Assembly: GCA_905235375.1 (NCBI GenBank)
Contig: CAJOLH010000008.1
Coordinates: forward strand, 1 to 58,112
Direction: 5' to 3'
Length of the DNA: 58,112 bases
From: an uncultured Bacteroidales bacterium
GTDB taxonomy: Bacteria; Bacteroidota; Bacteroidia; Bacteroidales; UBA3663
The notes under the pieces were generated by a model that worked only from the letters and a program-made list of their open reading frames with translations, was not told the origin of the DNA and did no database searches. A program made the translations under genes and the position numbers. Below are positions 10,201 through 18,413 of this stretch, in pieces. How positions within the stretch are numbered: position 1 is the first letter of the stretch; every line of letters begins with the position of its first letter.

Positions 10201-10242
10201 ATCATGAAGAGTGTCACATTTGGTATCAACATCAACTTTTAA
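7222..10242 (+). CDS. susC: SusC-like TonB-dependent outer-membrane oligosaccharide transporter
   Basis: This 1006-aa protein begins with a signal peptide ending TYAQ. A carboxypeptidase-like regulatory domain follows (about 22-100, with VRGVVISATDQEPIVGVTV and VLVVSYVGFSTQEI), then the SusC-type linker DDVVVVGYGTMKKSDLTGAV, the plug domain (LQSLQGSVPGLNV, SISVRGTNTISG, DASATAVYGAQAANGVLLIT) and a ~780-residue beta-barrel. The final residue is aromatic (NINF), as outer-membrane assembly prefers. Its role is TonB-powered import of oligosaccharides, with the SusD protein as lid. It is the first gene of a two-gene unit, with 13 bp to susD. The barrel DNA has a very strong bias for C-ending codons, typical of high expression. 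Confidence 0.96.
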   Translation: MRNRFLLLFMLLASVVVTYAQNTVRGVVISATDQEPIVGVTVLEKGSLNGTVTDLDGQFTLSVKKNAVLVVSYVGFSTQEIATEGRSDFRVVLAEDNKLLDDVVVVGYGTMKKSDLTGAVASANIKAFEKSPNTNMLQSLQGSVPGLNVGQASSAGSDPSISVRGTNTISGNSSVLVVLDGIIYTGGLSSINPADIQSVDVLKDASATAVYGAQAANGVLLITTKKGAKGKAKVSFQSSYSIQKPTKDLHTMNREEMLNFDNECLWLYSKTEASGYTQQDPNFNLASRMPDSWMTDSQGNIVPGDYDWWSDFTRNGHIQENKLNISGGSDAMSYLISVGNTTQKNYLLNDDYKRNSIRVNLDIQPTKWLKAGVQAFGSFENRDGQETYLPFLIECSPLTHPYDEDGVIIDYPAHDARENPYHGSMVDDYDRNNSFFANLYAEVQLPLKGLTYRVNYGNNYRIGEHNYASEYAENNNGQAYKHHSTYYDYTLDNIVNYSNDFGKHNVGATFVYGASRRKYSYTAADAKLFPRMTLGYNSLELASTQTTNSDAWLETLLYQMYRVNYSYDSRYLVTATLRRDGFSGFSANNKSAVFPSVALGWVITNEDWFKVAGIDYLKLRAGWGVSGNQTSRYSSLAKVNSSIGYIFGDGVSGAMRQELASMENADLKWEKTSGLNFGLDFAVINNRISGNIEYYQTTTKDLLYAVSIPSITGFTSIMSNVGEIKNHGFEITLNTQNIKTRDFEWNTQFNLSMNRNEITKLAGLDTDGDGKEDDLTSSSLFIGESLSAIYDYTVDGIYQVGDDIPDGYHPGNYRIVDINNDGKIDENDRSIIGRTDPAVRMGMLNTFRYKGITLSFFLNSILGGDKSYQGKNSYAELVNDNTLRHNRLTEQVDNFWTPNNSDGIFALYHANPAINPFRYENRSFVRLQDITLSYDLPAAWMKKIGMDGINLYVSGKNLLTFTGWNGWDPEPDMTYQDINGQDRRTGSRYEDRPIMKSVTFGININF

Positions 10243-10255
10243 TTGAACAATCATT

Positions 10256-12022
10256 ATGAAGAAATTATTATATTATGCTGCCTTAGTCGCAGCGGTGCTG
10301 ACCGGATGTAACGAAGACTCATTCCTCGAGGAGAAGGCCCTCGACTTCAATTCAGCATCCAATTCGTATTCCACGAAGGCTGACTTCGACGCAGCCATCA
10401 CCGAGCTCTACTACCTGGTTCGTCAGGAATACTATACCACCTATGACCGCACCACCGACCTCTCGAAGGTTGCCGACATGTGGATCACTGCCGACCCGCT
10501 CAAGTCGAACGTCACTGCCGACTTCTCACCCTCGGGTGCCATCGCCAAGTTCTACTGGGATCAGAACTACAAGCTCATCGCCCAGGCCAACACCATCATC
10601 AGCCGTCTGCCAGCCAGCACCGTGCTAAGCGACGAGCAGAAGGCAGCCTACGAGGCCAAGGCACGTTTCTTCCGTGCCCTCGGCTACCGCACCCTCACCT
10701 ATCTCTATGGCGATGTGCCCCTCCAGCTTGAGGAGGTGACTGCTCCAAAGACCGACTACACCCGCGAAGCCAAGGCCACCGTACAGGCCCAGGCCATCCA
10801 GGACCTCGAGTTTGCCACCACCAACCTGCCCGACATCAAGGCTGTGAAGGATGGCGAAATCAGCAAGCCCGCAGCCTATATGCTCCTCGCCGAACTCTAT
10901 CTCGCCACTGGCGCCAACGACAAGGCCGTCTCAGCAGCCACAGCCGTGATCGACAACCCCGAGCTCAAGCTCATGACCGAGCGCTTCGGCTCGCAGGTCA
11001 AGGAGGATGGCGACGTCTTCTACGACCTCTTCCGCCCCAACAACCAGAACCGCGCTTCGGGCAACACCGAGAGCATCTGGGTCATCCAGTTCGAGACCAA
11101 CGTCGATGGTGGTGGCAACAACACCAGCCACTTCTTCTGGGATCAGGGCAGCTTCTGGGGCGAGCGTTTCTTCGCTCCCCAGGTCGATAAGTTCCACATC
11201 ATCACCCCCGACGGCATCAACCTCCAGCTCTTCGACTGGCCTATCGGCGACATGACCGGCGGTCGTGGCATCGGCACCCACTATGCCGCACCTCACCTCT
11301 ACCGCGAGATCTGGGACGAGGACTTCAACGACATGCGCAACTCCGAGTTCAACTGGCCACGCCGCTTCAAGATCCACCGTCCCGACGTGATTGCAGCCGA
11401 TCCAAAGCTCGCTGCTGCCATGCCCGACGGATACTTTGACCTCGAGAACACCGTGCTTCCCGAAGGCTATTCGATGGAGACCGGCTACGATGGAGGCACC
11501 ACCCCATCCACCCAGCTCCCCAACCGCTTCATGTGCGGCTACAGCACCAAGATGACCACGCCATTCCATCATCCCGATGCTCAGTATGGCAACAAGGCCA
11601 TCTATCAGCTGGCAGGCACCGGTGGCAAGACCTTCACCGACCAGTACTTCTATCGTCTGGCCGAAGCTTATCTGCTCCGTGCTGAAGCCTATGTCGCCAC
11701 CGGCAAGAAGGCCGAGGCAGCCCACGACATCAACGTCCTCCGCGCCCGCGCCCATGCCAAGGAGTGCACCGCCGACCAGATGACCCTCGACTACATCCTC
11801 GACGAGCGTCTGCGCGAACTCGTTTGCGAAGAGACACGTCGCCTCACCCTCGCCCGCACCGGCAAGCTCTTCGAGCGCATCACGAAGTACAACCCCTATT
11901 TCAATGCAGCCAACAGTGCCGACGGCAAGGCCTACGACGCACACTTCGACCTGCTCCCCATCCCACTCTCGGCCATCCAGGCCAACAAGGATGCCAAGCT
12001 TGAACAGAATCCCGGGTATTAA
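10256..12022 (+). CDS. susD: SusD/RagB-family surface glycan-binding lipoprotein
   Basis: A lipoprotein signal with lipobox LTGC (Cys18) starts this 588-aa protein. TPR-type helices characteristic of SusD are present (KARFFRALGYRTLTYLYGDVPL, AAYMLLAELYLATGANDKAV, AEAYLLRAEAYVATGKKAEA), as is the C-terminal family signature YILDERLRELVCEETRRLTL followed by a PLS...NP ending (QNPGY). It would sit on the cell surface as the hinged lid of the SusC barrel and bind the incoming oligosaccharide. It is 13 bp downstream of susC and shares its promoter. A strong hairpin terminator follows at 12046. No SusE/F-type binding protein or endo-acting enzyme follows, so the locus is small at this end. Confidence 0.95.
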   Translation: MKKLLYYAALVAAVLTGCNEDSFLEEKALDFNSASNSYSTKADFDAAITELYYLVRQEYYTTYDRTTDLSKVADMWITADPLKSNVTADFSPSGAIAKFYWDQNYKLIAQANTIISRLPASTVLSDEQKAAYEAKARFFRALGYRTLTYLYGDVPLQLEEVTAPKTDYTREAKATVQAQAIQDLEFATTNLPDIKAVKDGEISKPAAYMLLAELYLATGANDKAVSAATAVIDNPELKLMTERFGSQVKEDGDVFYDLFRPNNQNRASGNTESIWVIQFETNVDGGGNNTSHFFWDQGSFWGERFFAPQVDKFHIITPDGINLQLFDWPIGDMTGGRGIGTHYAAPHLYREIWDEDFNDMRNSEFNWPRRFKIHRPDVIAADPKLAAAMPDGYFDLENTVLPEGYSMETGYDGGTTPSTQLPNRFMCGYSTKMTTPFHHPDAQYGNKAIYQLAGTGGKTFTDQYFYRLAEAYLLRAEAYVATGKKAEAAHDINVLRARAHAKECTADQMTLDYILDERLRELVCEETRRLTLARTGKLFERITKYNPYFNAANSADGKAYDAHFDLLPIPLSAIQANKDAKLEQNPGY

Positions 12023-12045
12023 TTTATTAATAATATGTGTGTAAC

Positions 12046-12088
12046 GTTAGCGCCCCTCTCGTGAGAAAGGAGCGCTAACACTTTTTTA
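12046..12088. terminator. Bidirectional terminator between susD and the SGNH-like gene
   Basis: GTTAGCGC at 12046-12053 pairs perfectly with GCGCTAAC at 12072-12079, with extra inner pairing. A CTTTTTT tract follows at 12081-12087. The two flanking genes converge here. Confidence 0.85.
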
Positions 12089-13120
12089 ATACACAGAATC
12101 CATCACGGCGACAGCCACACGCGGGCGGTAGTGCGAAGCCTCGTAATAGTTGTGCAGATCGGAGTTCCAGAGGTTGGGACCCGAAAAGTCGTTGACGTGG
12201 TCGGAGCCGAAAAGCTGCTCAAGGCACTGAAGGTCGCGAGGGTTGAGACGTATCTGGTTGTAGAGAGGGCTGATGACGATTTGAACAGATGTTCCCTGCC
12301 GAGCGAGAATGGAGCGGATTGAATCGAGCAGTTCGCGCTGGGGCTTGCCGATGACAGGGGGCGACACCGAGTCGGGGAACTGCACACCTTCGAACACACG
12401 CAGCCGTTCCTCAGTATAATAGGTGCCGGCGGCTATCTCCTGCTCCAAGGGGACGAAGTTGCACTCATTACCTTTTGCGTCATAGACAAACATATCGTCG
12501 GCGAGCAAGCCCTTTCGGAGCATATAGGGACGCAACTGATGGAACAGGCTGTAGTCGGCATAAGCCATCAGGAACTGGGGCGTGAGGAACGTCTTGAGGT
12601 TGTACCAGTGGAAAGACACCAGATTGCGATAGCCCGTCAAGGCGGGAGGTGTTTCACACAGGTGCCAGTGGTCGCAGTCCACCTTTTCCAGCAAGCCGGC
12701 ATCGACCACCATCAGCACATTGCGGATGGAGTCGCCCTGATGTGCAATGAAACGCAGCTTCTGCCAGATGCCGAGCAGCGACTCGTTGGCAGCGTCGTAG
12801 TGATAGCAACGGCTGCCCTCGGAGAAATACTGCCGCCAGGCTGCAATGGGATAATAGATGCTTCGGCTGTTGCCGAGAATGAAGCTGTCGTAGTGCTCGA
12901 TGATGTGCTGACGCAGGTAGTTCTGCGTGGCCACATGAGCGGGATTGAGCGCAATGCCACCCGCCACCTGCTCAGGGTAGAAGCTTTCGTAGTTCCAGAT
13001 CACCTTGAACGGGTCGGCCAAGACATAGCATACCATCAGCACGACGAAGGGGCTGGCGAACCACGCCAGTGGTTTCACGAAACGCTTGATCTCGGTCAGG
13101 AAACTATCGGTCTTGCTCAT
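12086..13120 (-). CDS. Membrane-anchored SGNH-like protein paired with an MBOAT O-acyltransferase
   Basis: The start is ATG 13120, two bases after the stop of the upstream acyltransferase, giving 344 aa. An open upstream extension to 13240 overlaps the acyltransferase and is unlikely to be used. One N-terminal membrane helix (about 20-38, WFASPFVVLMVCYVLA) anchors an extracytoplasmic domain. That domain has an SGNH-type block I (DSFILGNSRS, about 78-87) and a C-terminal Asp...His block (DLHNYYEASHYRP, about 323-335), the layout of AlgJ/AlgX-like partners that finish acetyl transfer onto a polysaccharide. The close coupling to MBOAT supports a shared role in O-acylation of a cell-surface or exported glycan. 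The target is unknown. Confidence 0.7.
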   Translation of the reverse strand: MSKTDSFLTEIKRFVKPLAWFASPFVVLMVCYVLADPFKVIWNYESFYPEQVAGGIALNPAHVATQNYLRQHIIEHYDSFILGNSRSIYYPIAAWRQYFSEGSRCYHYDAANESLLGIWQKLRFIAHQGDSIRNVLMVVDAGLLEKVDCDHWHLCETPPALTGYRNLVSFHWYNLKTFLTPQFLMAYADYSLFHQLRPYMLRKGLLADDMFVYDAKGNECNFVPLEQEIAAGTYYTEERLRVFEGVQFPDSVSPPVIGKPQRELLDSIRSILARQGTSVQIVISPLYNQIRLNPRDLQCLEQLFGSDHVNDFSGPNLWNSDLHNYYEASHYRPRVAVAVMDSVY

Positions 13121-13122
13121 GC

Positions 13123-14550
13123 TCAGAACTGGAAATAGATGAATTGTGTCGATGCCGTGGCCTTCCAAAGCATTAGACAGATGAGGAGGTAATAGATAGC
13201 CCAGCGCAGCCAGCGGCGACGCGGCAAGGGCAGCTGCCAATATTCAGCCGCCAGCATCAGCACTGCAAAAAGAAGGATGGACTTGCTCTGCTGCATAAAC
13301 GACAAGTCCATGCAGCAGACCATTCGCTTCAGGCAGATCCAAGCCATTGCAACGTTTGGCGCCCGGAAAAGCACCCAGCCAATGCACACAAGCAGGAAGG
13401 TTAGAAGGGATTGAAAGCAGCCATAGATGTTTGCTACGGAATCACGAACCTCTCGAACACCTTGAACCTCTCGAACCTCTTGTCCCCTTCGCCCCCCTTT
13501 CCTTAGCCACGGCAGGAACAGCAGCCCGTGGTAGAAGCCCCACAAGACGAAGGTCCAGTTTGCACCATGCCACAAACCGCTCAGCGAGAAGACTGCCACG
13601 GTGTTCGCGAATGTCCGTGCCCTCCCCTTCCGATTGCCGCCCAAGGGAATATACACATAGTCGCGGAACCAGCTGGTGAGTGAGATGTGCCAGCGACGCC
13701 AGAAGTCGGGGATGCTCGTGGCGAAATAGGGATTGCGGAAGTTGTCGGAAAGGCGGATGCCGAAGAGGTGTGCAGAGCCGATGGCGATGTCGCTGTAGCC
13801 CGAGAAGTCGGCATAGATCTGGAAGGCAAAGAGCACGGAGCCGTAGAGCAGTGTCGAACCGCCTTGCGCATCAGGATTGGCAAAAATCTGTTCGACGATG
13901 GGTGCGCAGTTGTCGGCCACCACAATCTTCTTCACGAAGCCCCAAAGCATACGTCGGCATCCTGTCACCGCCTCCTCGCTGCTGAAGGTGCGGGGTGCAT
14001 CGAACTGCGGCAGCATCTTCCCTGCTCGCTCAATGGGGCCAGCCACCAGCTGCGGGAAGAAGGCGATGTAGGTGGCGAAGCCGATCCAGTCGCGCTCAGC
14101 ACGGATGTCACCTCGATAGACGTCGATCGTATAGCTCAAGGCCTGGAAGGTATAGAAGCTGATGCCTACGGGTAGCAGCAGGTAGAGCAAGGGCCAGTCG
14201 GCATGGAGGCCGAGGTGCATCATCAGTGCGTTGAAGCTCGCGGCAAAGAAGTCGTAATACTTGAACAGGCCCAGCACTCCAATGTTAAGCACCAGGTTGG
14301 CGACATTGGCGGCAGCTGCCCATCCTGTTCGTCCCACCTTTCTCCAATGCTCCACCCACAGCGCACAAGTGTAGGCGCTGCAAGTGGTGAGGAGTATCAG
14401 TCCCAGAAAGCGCCAGTTCCACCACCCATAGAACACGTAGCTCGCCACGAGCAGCAGCACGTTCTGCCCCCTCCTCGACTGGTGCAGTGCCCAGTAAAGC
14501 AGGAAGACAATCGGGAGAAAGAGTGCAAATGTAATCGAGTCGAACGACAT
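13123..14550 (-). CDS. MBOAT-family membrane O-acyltransferase (AlgI/DltB-like)
   Basis: This 475-aa polytopic protein shows the MBOAT/AlgI hallmarks: LVAGPIERAGKMLPQF, the YADFSGYSDIAIGSAHLFGI stretch, NFRNPYFATSIPDFWRRWHI, and the catalytic histidine in SGLWHGANWTF (His328), with a second conserved histidine in GFYHG (341). Family members move acyl groups across the cytoplasmic membrane for transfer to extracellular polymers. Between residues ~353 and 370 the protein carries EVREVQGVREVRD, which the DNA shows to be a 9-bp tandem repeat inside the gene. Transcription probably starts at the 14988-15019 promoter, giving a ~430-nt leader that contains two palindromic elements. The next gene starts 2 bp after this one ends. 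Confidence 0.9.
   Translation of the reverse strand: MSFDSITFALFLPIVFLLYWALHQSRRGQNVLLLVASYVFYGWWNWRFLGLILLTTCSAYTCALWVEHWRKVGRTGWAAAANVANLVLNIGVLGLFKYYDFFAASFNALMMHLGLHADWPLLYLLLPVGISFYTFQALSYTIDVYRGDIRAERDWIGFATYIAFFPQLVAGPIERAGKMLPQFDAPRTFSSEEAVTGCRRMLWGFVKKIVVADNCAPIVEQIFANPDAQGGSTLLYGSVLFAFQIYADFSGYSDIAIGSAHLFGIRLSDNFRNPYFATSIPDFWRRWHISLTSWFRDYVYIPLGGNRKGRARTFANTVAVFSLSGLWHGANWTFVLWGFYHGLLFLPWLRKGGRRGQEVREVQGVREVRDSVANIYGCFQSLLTFLLVCIGWVLFRAPNVAMAWICLKRMVCCMDLSFMQQSKSILLFAVLMLAAEYWQLPLPRRRWLRWAIYYLLICLMLWKATASTQFIYFQF
13445..13490 (-). repeat. 9-bp tandem repeat inside the MBOAT gene
   Basis: Variants of the nonamer CGAACCTCT (plus strand) follow one another at 13445-13480. They encode alternating EV/RE/VR residues in a loop after the catalytic histidine region. 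The period is a multiple of three, so copy-number change keeps the frame. Confidence 0.65.
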
Positions 14551-14595
14551 GGGGCGTGCTGAATGTGCGATTCTTTATTACATCCTTGTTTTAAG

Positions 14596-14996
14596 GGTCG
14601 CTTCGCTCAAAATTCTCAAAAAATTAAATCAAAAAATTATAAGAATCCTTATTTTGATAATTTCCTAAAATTTTCTTATAATTTTGAGCGTAGCGACCAC
14701 CCACTATCGGAACATCGAAAAACGCGAAAACCGAAAAATTTTCGGACATTTTCGTTTTTTCGGACGTTTTCGGAATAACCTCATCGTTTCTTGTATTCCG
14801 AAAAACCACGAAAACATCGAAATTTACGAAAACTTTCTGTTGTTTAGATCGCTTCGCTCAATATTTCCAAAAAATTGAATCAAAAAATTATAAGAACCCT
14901 TATTTTGATAATTTTCCTAAAATTTTCTTATAATTTTGAGCGCAGCGACCATAATGTTATGTTTTCGATATATCGAAAAGTTCGCTGCAAAATTAC
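14596..14996 (-). repeat. Palindromic leader element, copy A (two hairpin modules)
   Basis: The element opens with a palindrome at 14596-14698 (GGTCGCTTCGCTCAAAATT at one end, AATTTTGAGCG[T]AGCGACC at the other, with inner arms AAATTATAAGAA/TTCTTATAATTTT). A spacer rich in TTTTCGG and CGAAAA follows. A second copy of the palindrome lies at 14847-14950, and the end is AAAGTTCGCTGCAAAATTAC at 14978-14997. Copy B at 19186-19500 has the same order and matching spacer motifs. The intervening 541 bp (14551-15091) holds no believable gene. On the minus strand the whole element is the 5' leader of the MBOAT operon. Confidence 0.75.
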
Positions 14997-15019
14997 GGCA
15001 TTTTTTTGAAGTGGGCAAA
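14988..15019 (-). promoter_or_regulatory. Promoter of the MBOAT operon
   Basis: On the minus strand, TTTG at 15016-15019 and TAATTTTG at 14988-14995 are 20 bp apart. The -33 box lies inside the T-tract of the upstream terminator. The start codon is ~430 nt downstream. Confidence 0.6.
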
Positions 15020-15051
15020 AAATAAGGAGGAAAAAAGATTCTCCTCCTTTA
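15014..15051 (-). terminator. Terminator of the DUF2723-DUF3098 operon
   Basis: On the minus strand AAGGAGGA and TCCTCCTT form an 8-bp stem around a T-rich loop (15024-15049). It is followed by ATTTTTTG. It stands 40 bp after the DUF3098 stop codon. Confidence 0.75.
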
Positions 15052-15091
15052 TTTTTAGTGATAATATCCCATTTCGGCCAGGAAATGAGGG

Positions 15092-15331
15092 TCAAAGCAG
15101 GATGCCGACAACAATCAGTAGATAGCCGACGAAACAAGTGGTCGGAGCAATGACAGTACGCATGATACTGAACACCTCGGGGTTGAAGGTATCCATTGTG
15201 CAGGAAGGTCCACACATGAGGACGAAACCTATCACAACGAGGACGAAGGAGAATGTCATGACGATGTAGTTGCGAAGACGGAAGCATGGCTTGAAGTCAT
15301 TAGGTGCGATTGAAGCTGGAATATTTTTCAT
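15092..15331 (-). CDS. DUF3098 family small membrane protein
   Basis: The start is placed at ATG 15331 (79 aa, MKNIPASIAPNDF), which overlaps the last 32 bp of the DUF2723 gene in another frame. Two hydrophobic helices flank a short polar loop: RNYIVMTFSFVLVVIGFVLM, then FNPEVFSIMRTVIAPTTCFV. The pattern RNY, GFVLM, a short acidic or polar insert, FNPEVFS and a second helix is the DUF3098 signature. Members are often found near cell-division (ftsX) or envelope genes in Bacteroidetes, and the function is unknown. Here it is translationally linked to a DUF2723 protein and followed by a terminator. Confidence 0.8.
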   Translation of the reverse strand: MKNIPASIAPNDFKPCFRLRNYIVMTFSFVLVVIGFVLMCGPSCTMDTFNPEVFSIMRTVIAPTTCFVGYLLIVVGILL

Positions 15332-18269
15332 AATACTTTTTGAATTGGCGGGAATAATTGTCGAATGAATGGTTGTCATCCTCGGAAGCAAGTTCCATGA
15401 GCGTATAGTGCATCATGCCAAGCCAGCGGCGAATGGAATAGGTGCACGAACGCTGTCGGTCAGAGTCGAGCGTGAACACCCATTGCAGATACTCGTCGGC
15501 TTGCGAAAGAATCTCCTGAGCGATAGAGTCGGCCTGCTCACGATGCCCGCACTGCCGCAAGCAACGCATGATGGAAAGTGAAGACGCATCGTGAGGGATG
15601 TTGAAGGGCGGCAAAACTTCCAGGCAACGCAAGGCTGCATCCAAGGCACGTTCGGTGTCGCCCTGCTCCATCAATGCATCAATCAGCCGAGCGAAAATCA
15701 TGCGATGGGTGGCGCAGAGGTTGAGCGCAGTCTCGTCGAGATAAATGCCTGGCTTGTTGGCATTGCCCCACTTGAAGCGATGCATCAGGCAATCGTAGGT
15801 GCGTTCGATGTCCACCGATTCGGTTCCTCCATCAGCCGATGGAACAACCTGATAGGCCAAGCCCACAGTGCGGAAATACGACTCCAGTCCTGCAAACGAA
15901 TCGGGTCCCATCGACACAGCGAAATAGATGGGGCGGTTCCACCCTGCACGTGCTATGCTATCGACCATGGCGAGCTGCATGAATTCGTTTCTGAGCAGGT
16001 AACGCTTGTCTTTCATGTTTGCATCGATGGACAAACGGACATTGCGGACAGGGAGATAGAGCAACCCGTTGCCCGCATAGTCCTTCCTGTCGAAAGGGAT
16101 GGGGAGAGGCGGCGAGGCGTAGGCAGGGGATTTCATCTGGTCGATATACCAGTCGGTCTGCAGGTATTCGACATTGCACACCCTCACGTCGGTGCGGAAC
16201 CCCTCCACCTCGATGGCGTACCACAGGGGGAATGTGTCGTTGTCGCCCGAAGTGAAGATGATAGCATTGGGGTCGAGCGAACGGAGATAGTTCTGCCCGA
16301 AGTCGTGCGCCAGGAAACGGTCGGAACGATCGTGATCGTCCCACGTCTGTCCGACCATCTGCAGCGGGACAAGGAGGCAAGCGAGGACGGTCAGCACGTT
16401 GAGGAAGATAGTCGTCCTCAATCCCTTTTGCTGGGGCAGGAGTTGCTTGAAAAGCTTATGCAGGAGAGCCGTCAATCCAGCCACACCCATGCCCACCCAA
16501 ATGGAGAAGGCATAGAACGAACCGGCATACGAATAGTCCCTTTCGCGCGGCTGGAACGGCGGCTGGTTGATATAGACGACGATAGCGATGCCCGTCATCA
16601 GAAACAGCATTGCAACCGTCAGCGCACCCTGTCGTCCTTCCCTCCCCCTGCGATATTGCCAAGCCAATCCGAGAAGCCCCAACAGCAGCGGCAGCATATA
16701 ATAGACGTTGTGCCCCTTATTCTCACGGATTGAACGCGGCACGTTATCCTGCGAGCCGACAAGAAGTGTGTCGATGAGCGGGATGCCGGTAATCCAGTTG
16801 CCGCAATCGGCCTCACCATTGCCTTTCAGGTCGTTCTGACGTCCGCAGAAATTCCAGAAGAAATAGCGCCAGTACATGTGTCCCAGCTGATAGCGCAGGA
16901 AGTAGATAAGGTTCTCGCCGAATGTAGGCACACGTTTAGTCTTCATTCCACCATCGGCAGTCCTTACCCTTATCCTTTCGCCTTCGTAGCCTGACCACTG
17001 CTTATATCCAGCCACGTGCTGCGGCAGATTGCTGTGCATACGCGGAAACAGCATCGTGTAGTCATATTCATATTCCGTAGCGCGGTCATAGACGCAGTAC
17101 CGGTCGGGCTCGGCTTCGTCAGTTTTCACCACCTTGGCATATAGTTCCCTGCCCTTTCCCTCCGAAGCATCACGAATCACTTCGGAAGCAAACGTCTGTC
17201 CGTAGAGCAATGGTGTACTTCCATATTGCTCGCGATTCAAGTAGCGCGACAGCGCAAAGATGTTGTCAGGCGTATTTTCGTTCATCGGCAAACCCGCTGA
17301 CGAGCGTATAAGGATTTGCGCAAAGGTCGAGAAACCCGCCAATAGCATCAGCAGCGAGAAGACCACATTGTAGGCAATCCTCGCTCCGTTGCTCTTGAAC
17401 AAACGGCCTCGGCAGATGAGGAACAATGAGGCCAGCAAAGCGGCAAGCACCGTCAGGAAACAGGCCAGGGTACCCATGTTGTAGTCGAAGCCCAGCGTAT
17501 TGACCATCAGAAGCTCGAAGCGCTTAGCAAGCCCCACCATACCCGGGACGAAACCGAACAGGATAGCTGCGATAAGCAGGAAAGAGGCCAGCAGCACCAT
17601 CAGAGTCGAAAGCATACCAGCGCGCTTGTTGCGATGGAAATAGAAGATCAAGACGATGGCTGGCAGGCAAAGAAGGTTGAGGAGGTGAACGCCTATCGAC
17701 AGTCCGACAACGTAGGCGATGAGGATGATGTATCGATCGGCACGAGGGTTGCCGGCACGCCTCTCCCACTTCAGCATCAGCCAGAACGTCAAGGCCGTCA
17801 TCAGCGAGGAAAAGGAATAGACCTCAGCTTCGACTGCCGAAAACCAAAAGGTGTCGGACCACGTATAGACCAGCGCCCCCACCAGTCCGCTTCCGAAGAT
17901 GGTGACTGCCTGAGCCCCATCGGGTGCATCGTCCCTATTCCTTATTATAATACGCGCGAGGAGAGCAGTGATGCTCCAAAACAGGAAAAGGATGGTGCCC
18001 GCACTGAAGAGGGCCGACATACGGTTGATCCATAGTGCGGCACGCGACAGGTCACCGCCTGCAAAGTTGGCGAAGAAGCGACCTGCCAGCAGGAAGAAAG
18101 TGTTTCCGGGTGGATGACCCACTTCGCCCTTCACGGCACACGCCACATACTCGGGACAATCCCAGAAGCTGACACTGGGCTCTACGGTAGCTAAATAAGT
18201 GCAGGCTGCCACGGCGAACGTGGTCCAGCCCAAGAGGTCGTTCAGACGCTCATACTGTTTTCGATTCAT
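15300..18269 (-). CDS. DUF2723 family membrane protein (GT117-like protein O-glycosyltransferase candidate)
   Basis: A large polytopic protein of 989 aa whose N-terminus carries the DUF2723 signature: TYLATVEPSVSFWDCPEYVA, then VGHPPGNTFFLLAGRFFA. About ten membrane helices follow, then a soluble region (FTSGDNDTFPLWYAIEVEGF, VCNVEYLQTDWY) and a helical TPR-like tail (~860-960). The family is placed near protein O-mannosyltransferases and catalogued as GT117-like; a glycosyltransfer role in the envelope is likely but unproven. The start is ATG 18269 (MNRKQYERLNDLLGW); ATG 18278 is an alternative. An upstream ATG at 18317 is rejected because it lies upstream of the predicted transcription start, at the promoter's -7 box. 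Confidence 0.85.
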   Translation of the reverse strand: MNRKQYERLNDLLGWTTFAVAACTYLATVEPSVSFWDCPEYVACAVKGEVGHPPGNTFFLLAGRFFANFAGGDLSRAALWINRMSALFSAGTILFLFWSITALLARIIIRNRDDAPDGAQAVTIFGSGLVGALVYTWSDTFWFSAVEAEVYSFSSLMTALTFWLMLKWERRAGNPRADRYIILIAYVVGLSIGVHLLNLLCLPAIVLIFYFHRNKRAGMLSTLMVLLASFLLIAAILFGFVPGMVGLAKRFELLMVNTLGFDYNMGTLACFLTVLAALLASLFLICRGRLFKSNGARIAYNVVFSLLMLLAGFSTFAQILIRSSAGLPMNENTPDNIFALSRYLNREQYGSTPLLYGQTFASEVIRDASEGKGRELYAKVVKTDEAEPDRYCVYDRATEYEYDYTMLFPRMHSNLPQHVAGYKQWSGYEGERIRVRTADGGMKTKRVPTFGENLIYFLRYQLGHMYWRYFFWNFCGRQNDLKGNGEADCGNWITGIPLIDTLLVGSQDNVPRSIRENKGHNVYYMLPLLLGLLGLAWQYRRGREGRQGALTVAMLFLMTGIAIVVYINQPPFQPRERDYSYAGSFYAFSIWVGMGVAGLTALLHKLFKQLLPQQKGLRTTIFLNVLTVLACLLVPLQMVGQTWDDHDRSDRFLAHDFGQNYLRSLDPNAIIFTSGDNDTFPLWYAIEVEGFRTDVRVCNVEYLQTDWYIDQMKSPAYASPPLPIPFDRKDYAGNGLLYLPVRNVRLSIDANMKDKRYLLRNEFMQLAMVDSIARAGWNRPIYFAVSMGPDSFAGLESYFRTVGLAYQVVPSADGGTESVDIERTYDCLMHRFKWGNANKPGIYLDETALNLCATHRMIFARLIDALMEQGDTERALDAALRCLEVLPPFNIPHDASSLSIMRCLRQCGHREQADSIAQEILSQADEYLQWVFTLDSDRQRSCTYSIRRWLGMMHYTLMELASEDDNHSFDNYSRQFKKYYEKYSSFNRT

Positions 18270-18302
18270 TGTCATCATGTATTGCGGTGATTGGTTTGAC
18301 GG

Positions 18303-18334
18303 CAAAGATAAAGACAATGTTCGAAACGGGCAAA
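18303..18334 (-). promoter_or_regulatory. Promoter of the DUF2723 gene
   Basis: On the minus strand TTTG (18331-18334), 20 bp, then TATCTTTG (18303-18310). Transcription would begin near 18296, only ~27 nt before the chosen start codon. Confidence 0.7.
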
Positions 18335-18413
18335 AAATAAACCTGACAATTGTCTGACATTTGCAGTTCGACGATTGTCAGGTTTTCTATCACCTTGATT
18401 CTCAATGGGGCTA

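Noticed and set aside
14596..14950. Rho-independent terminators at the large palindromes
   Set aside because: The arms end in GCGACC without a following T-tract, and the elements lie in leaders downstream of a promoter box, not at gene ends.
18270..18317. N-terminal extension of the DUF2723 protein to an ATG at 18317
   Set aside because: The ATG lies in or upstream of the -7 box, so it would not be in the mRNA.
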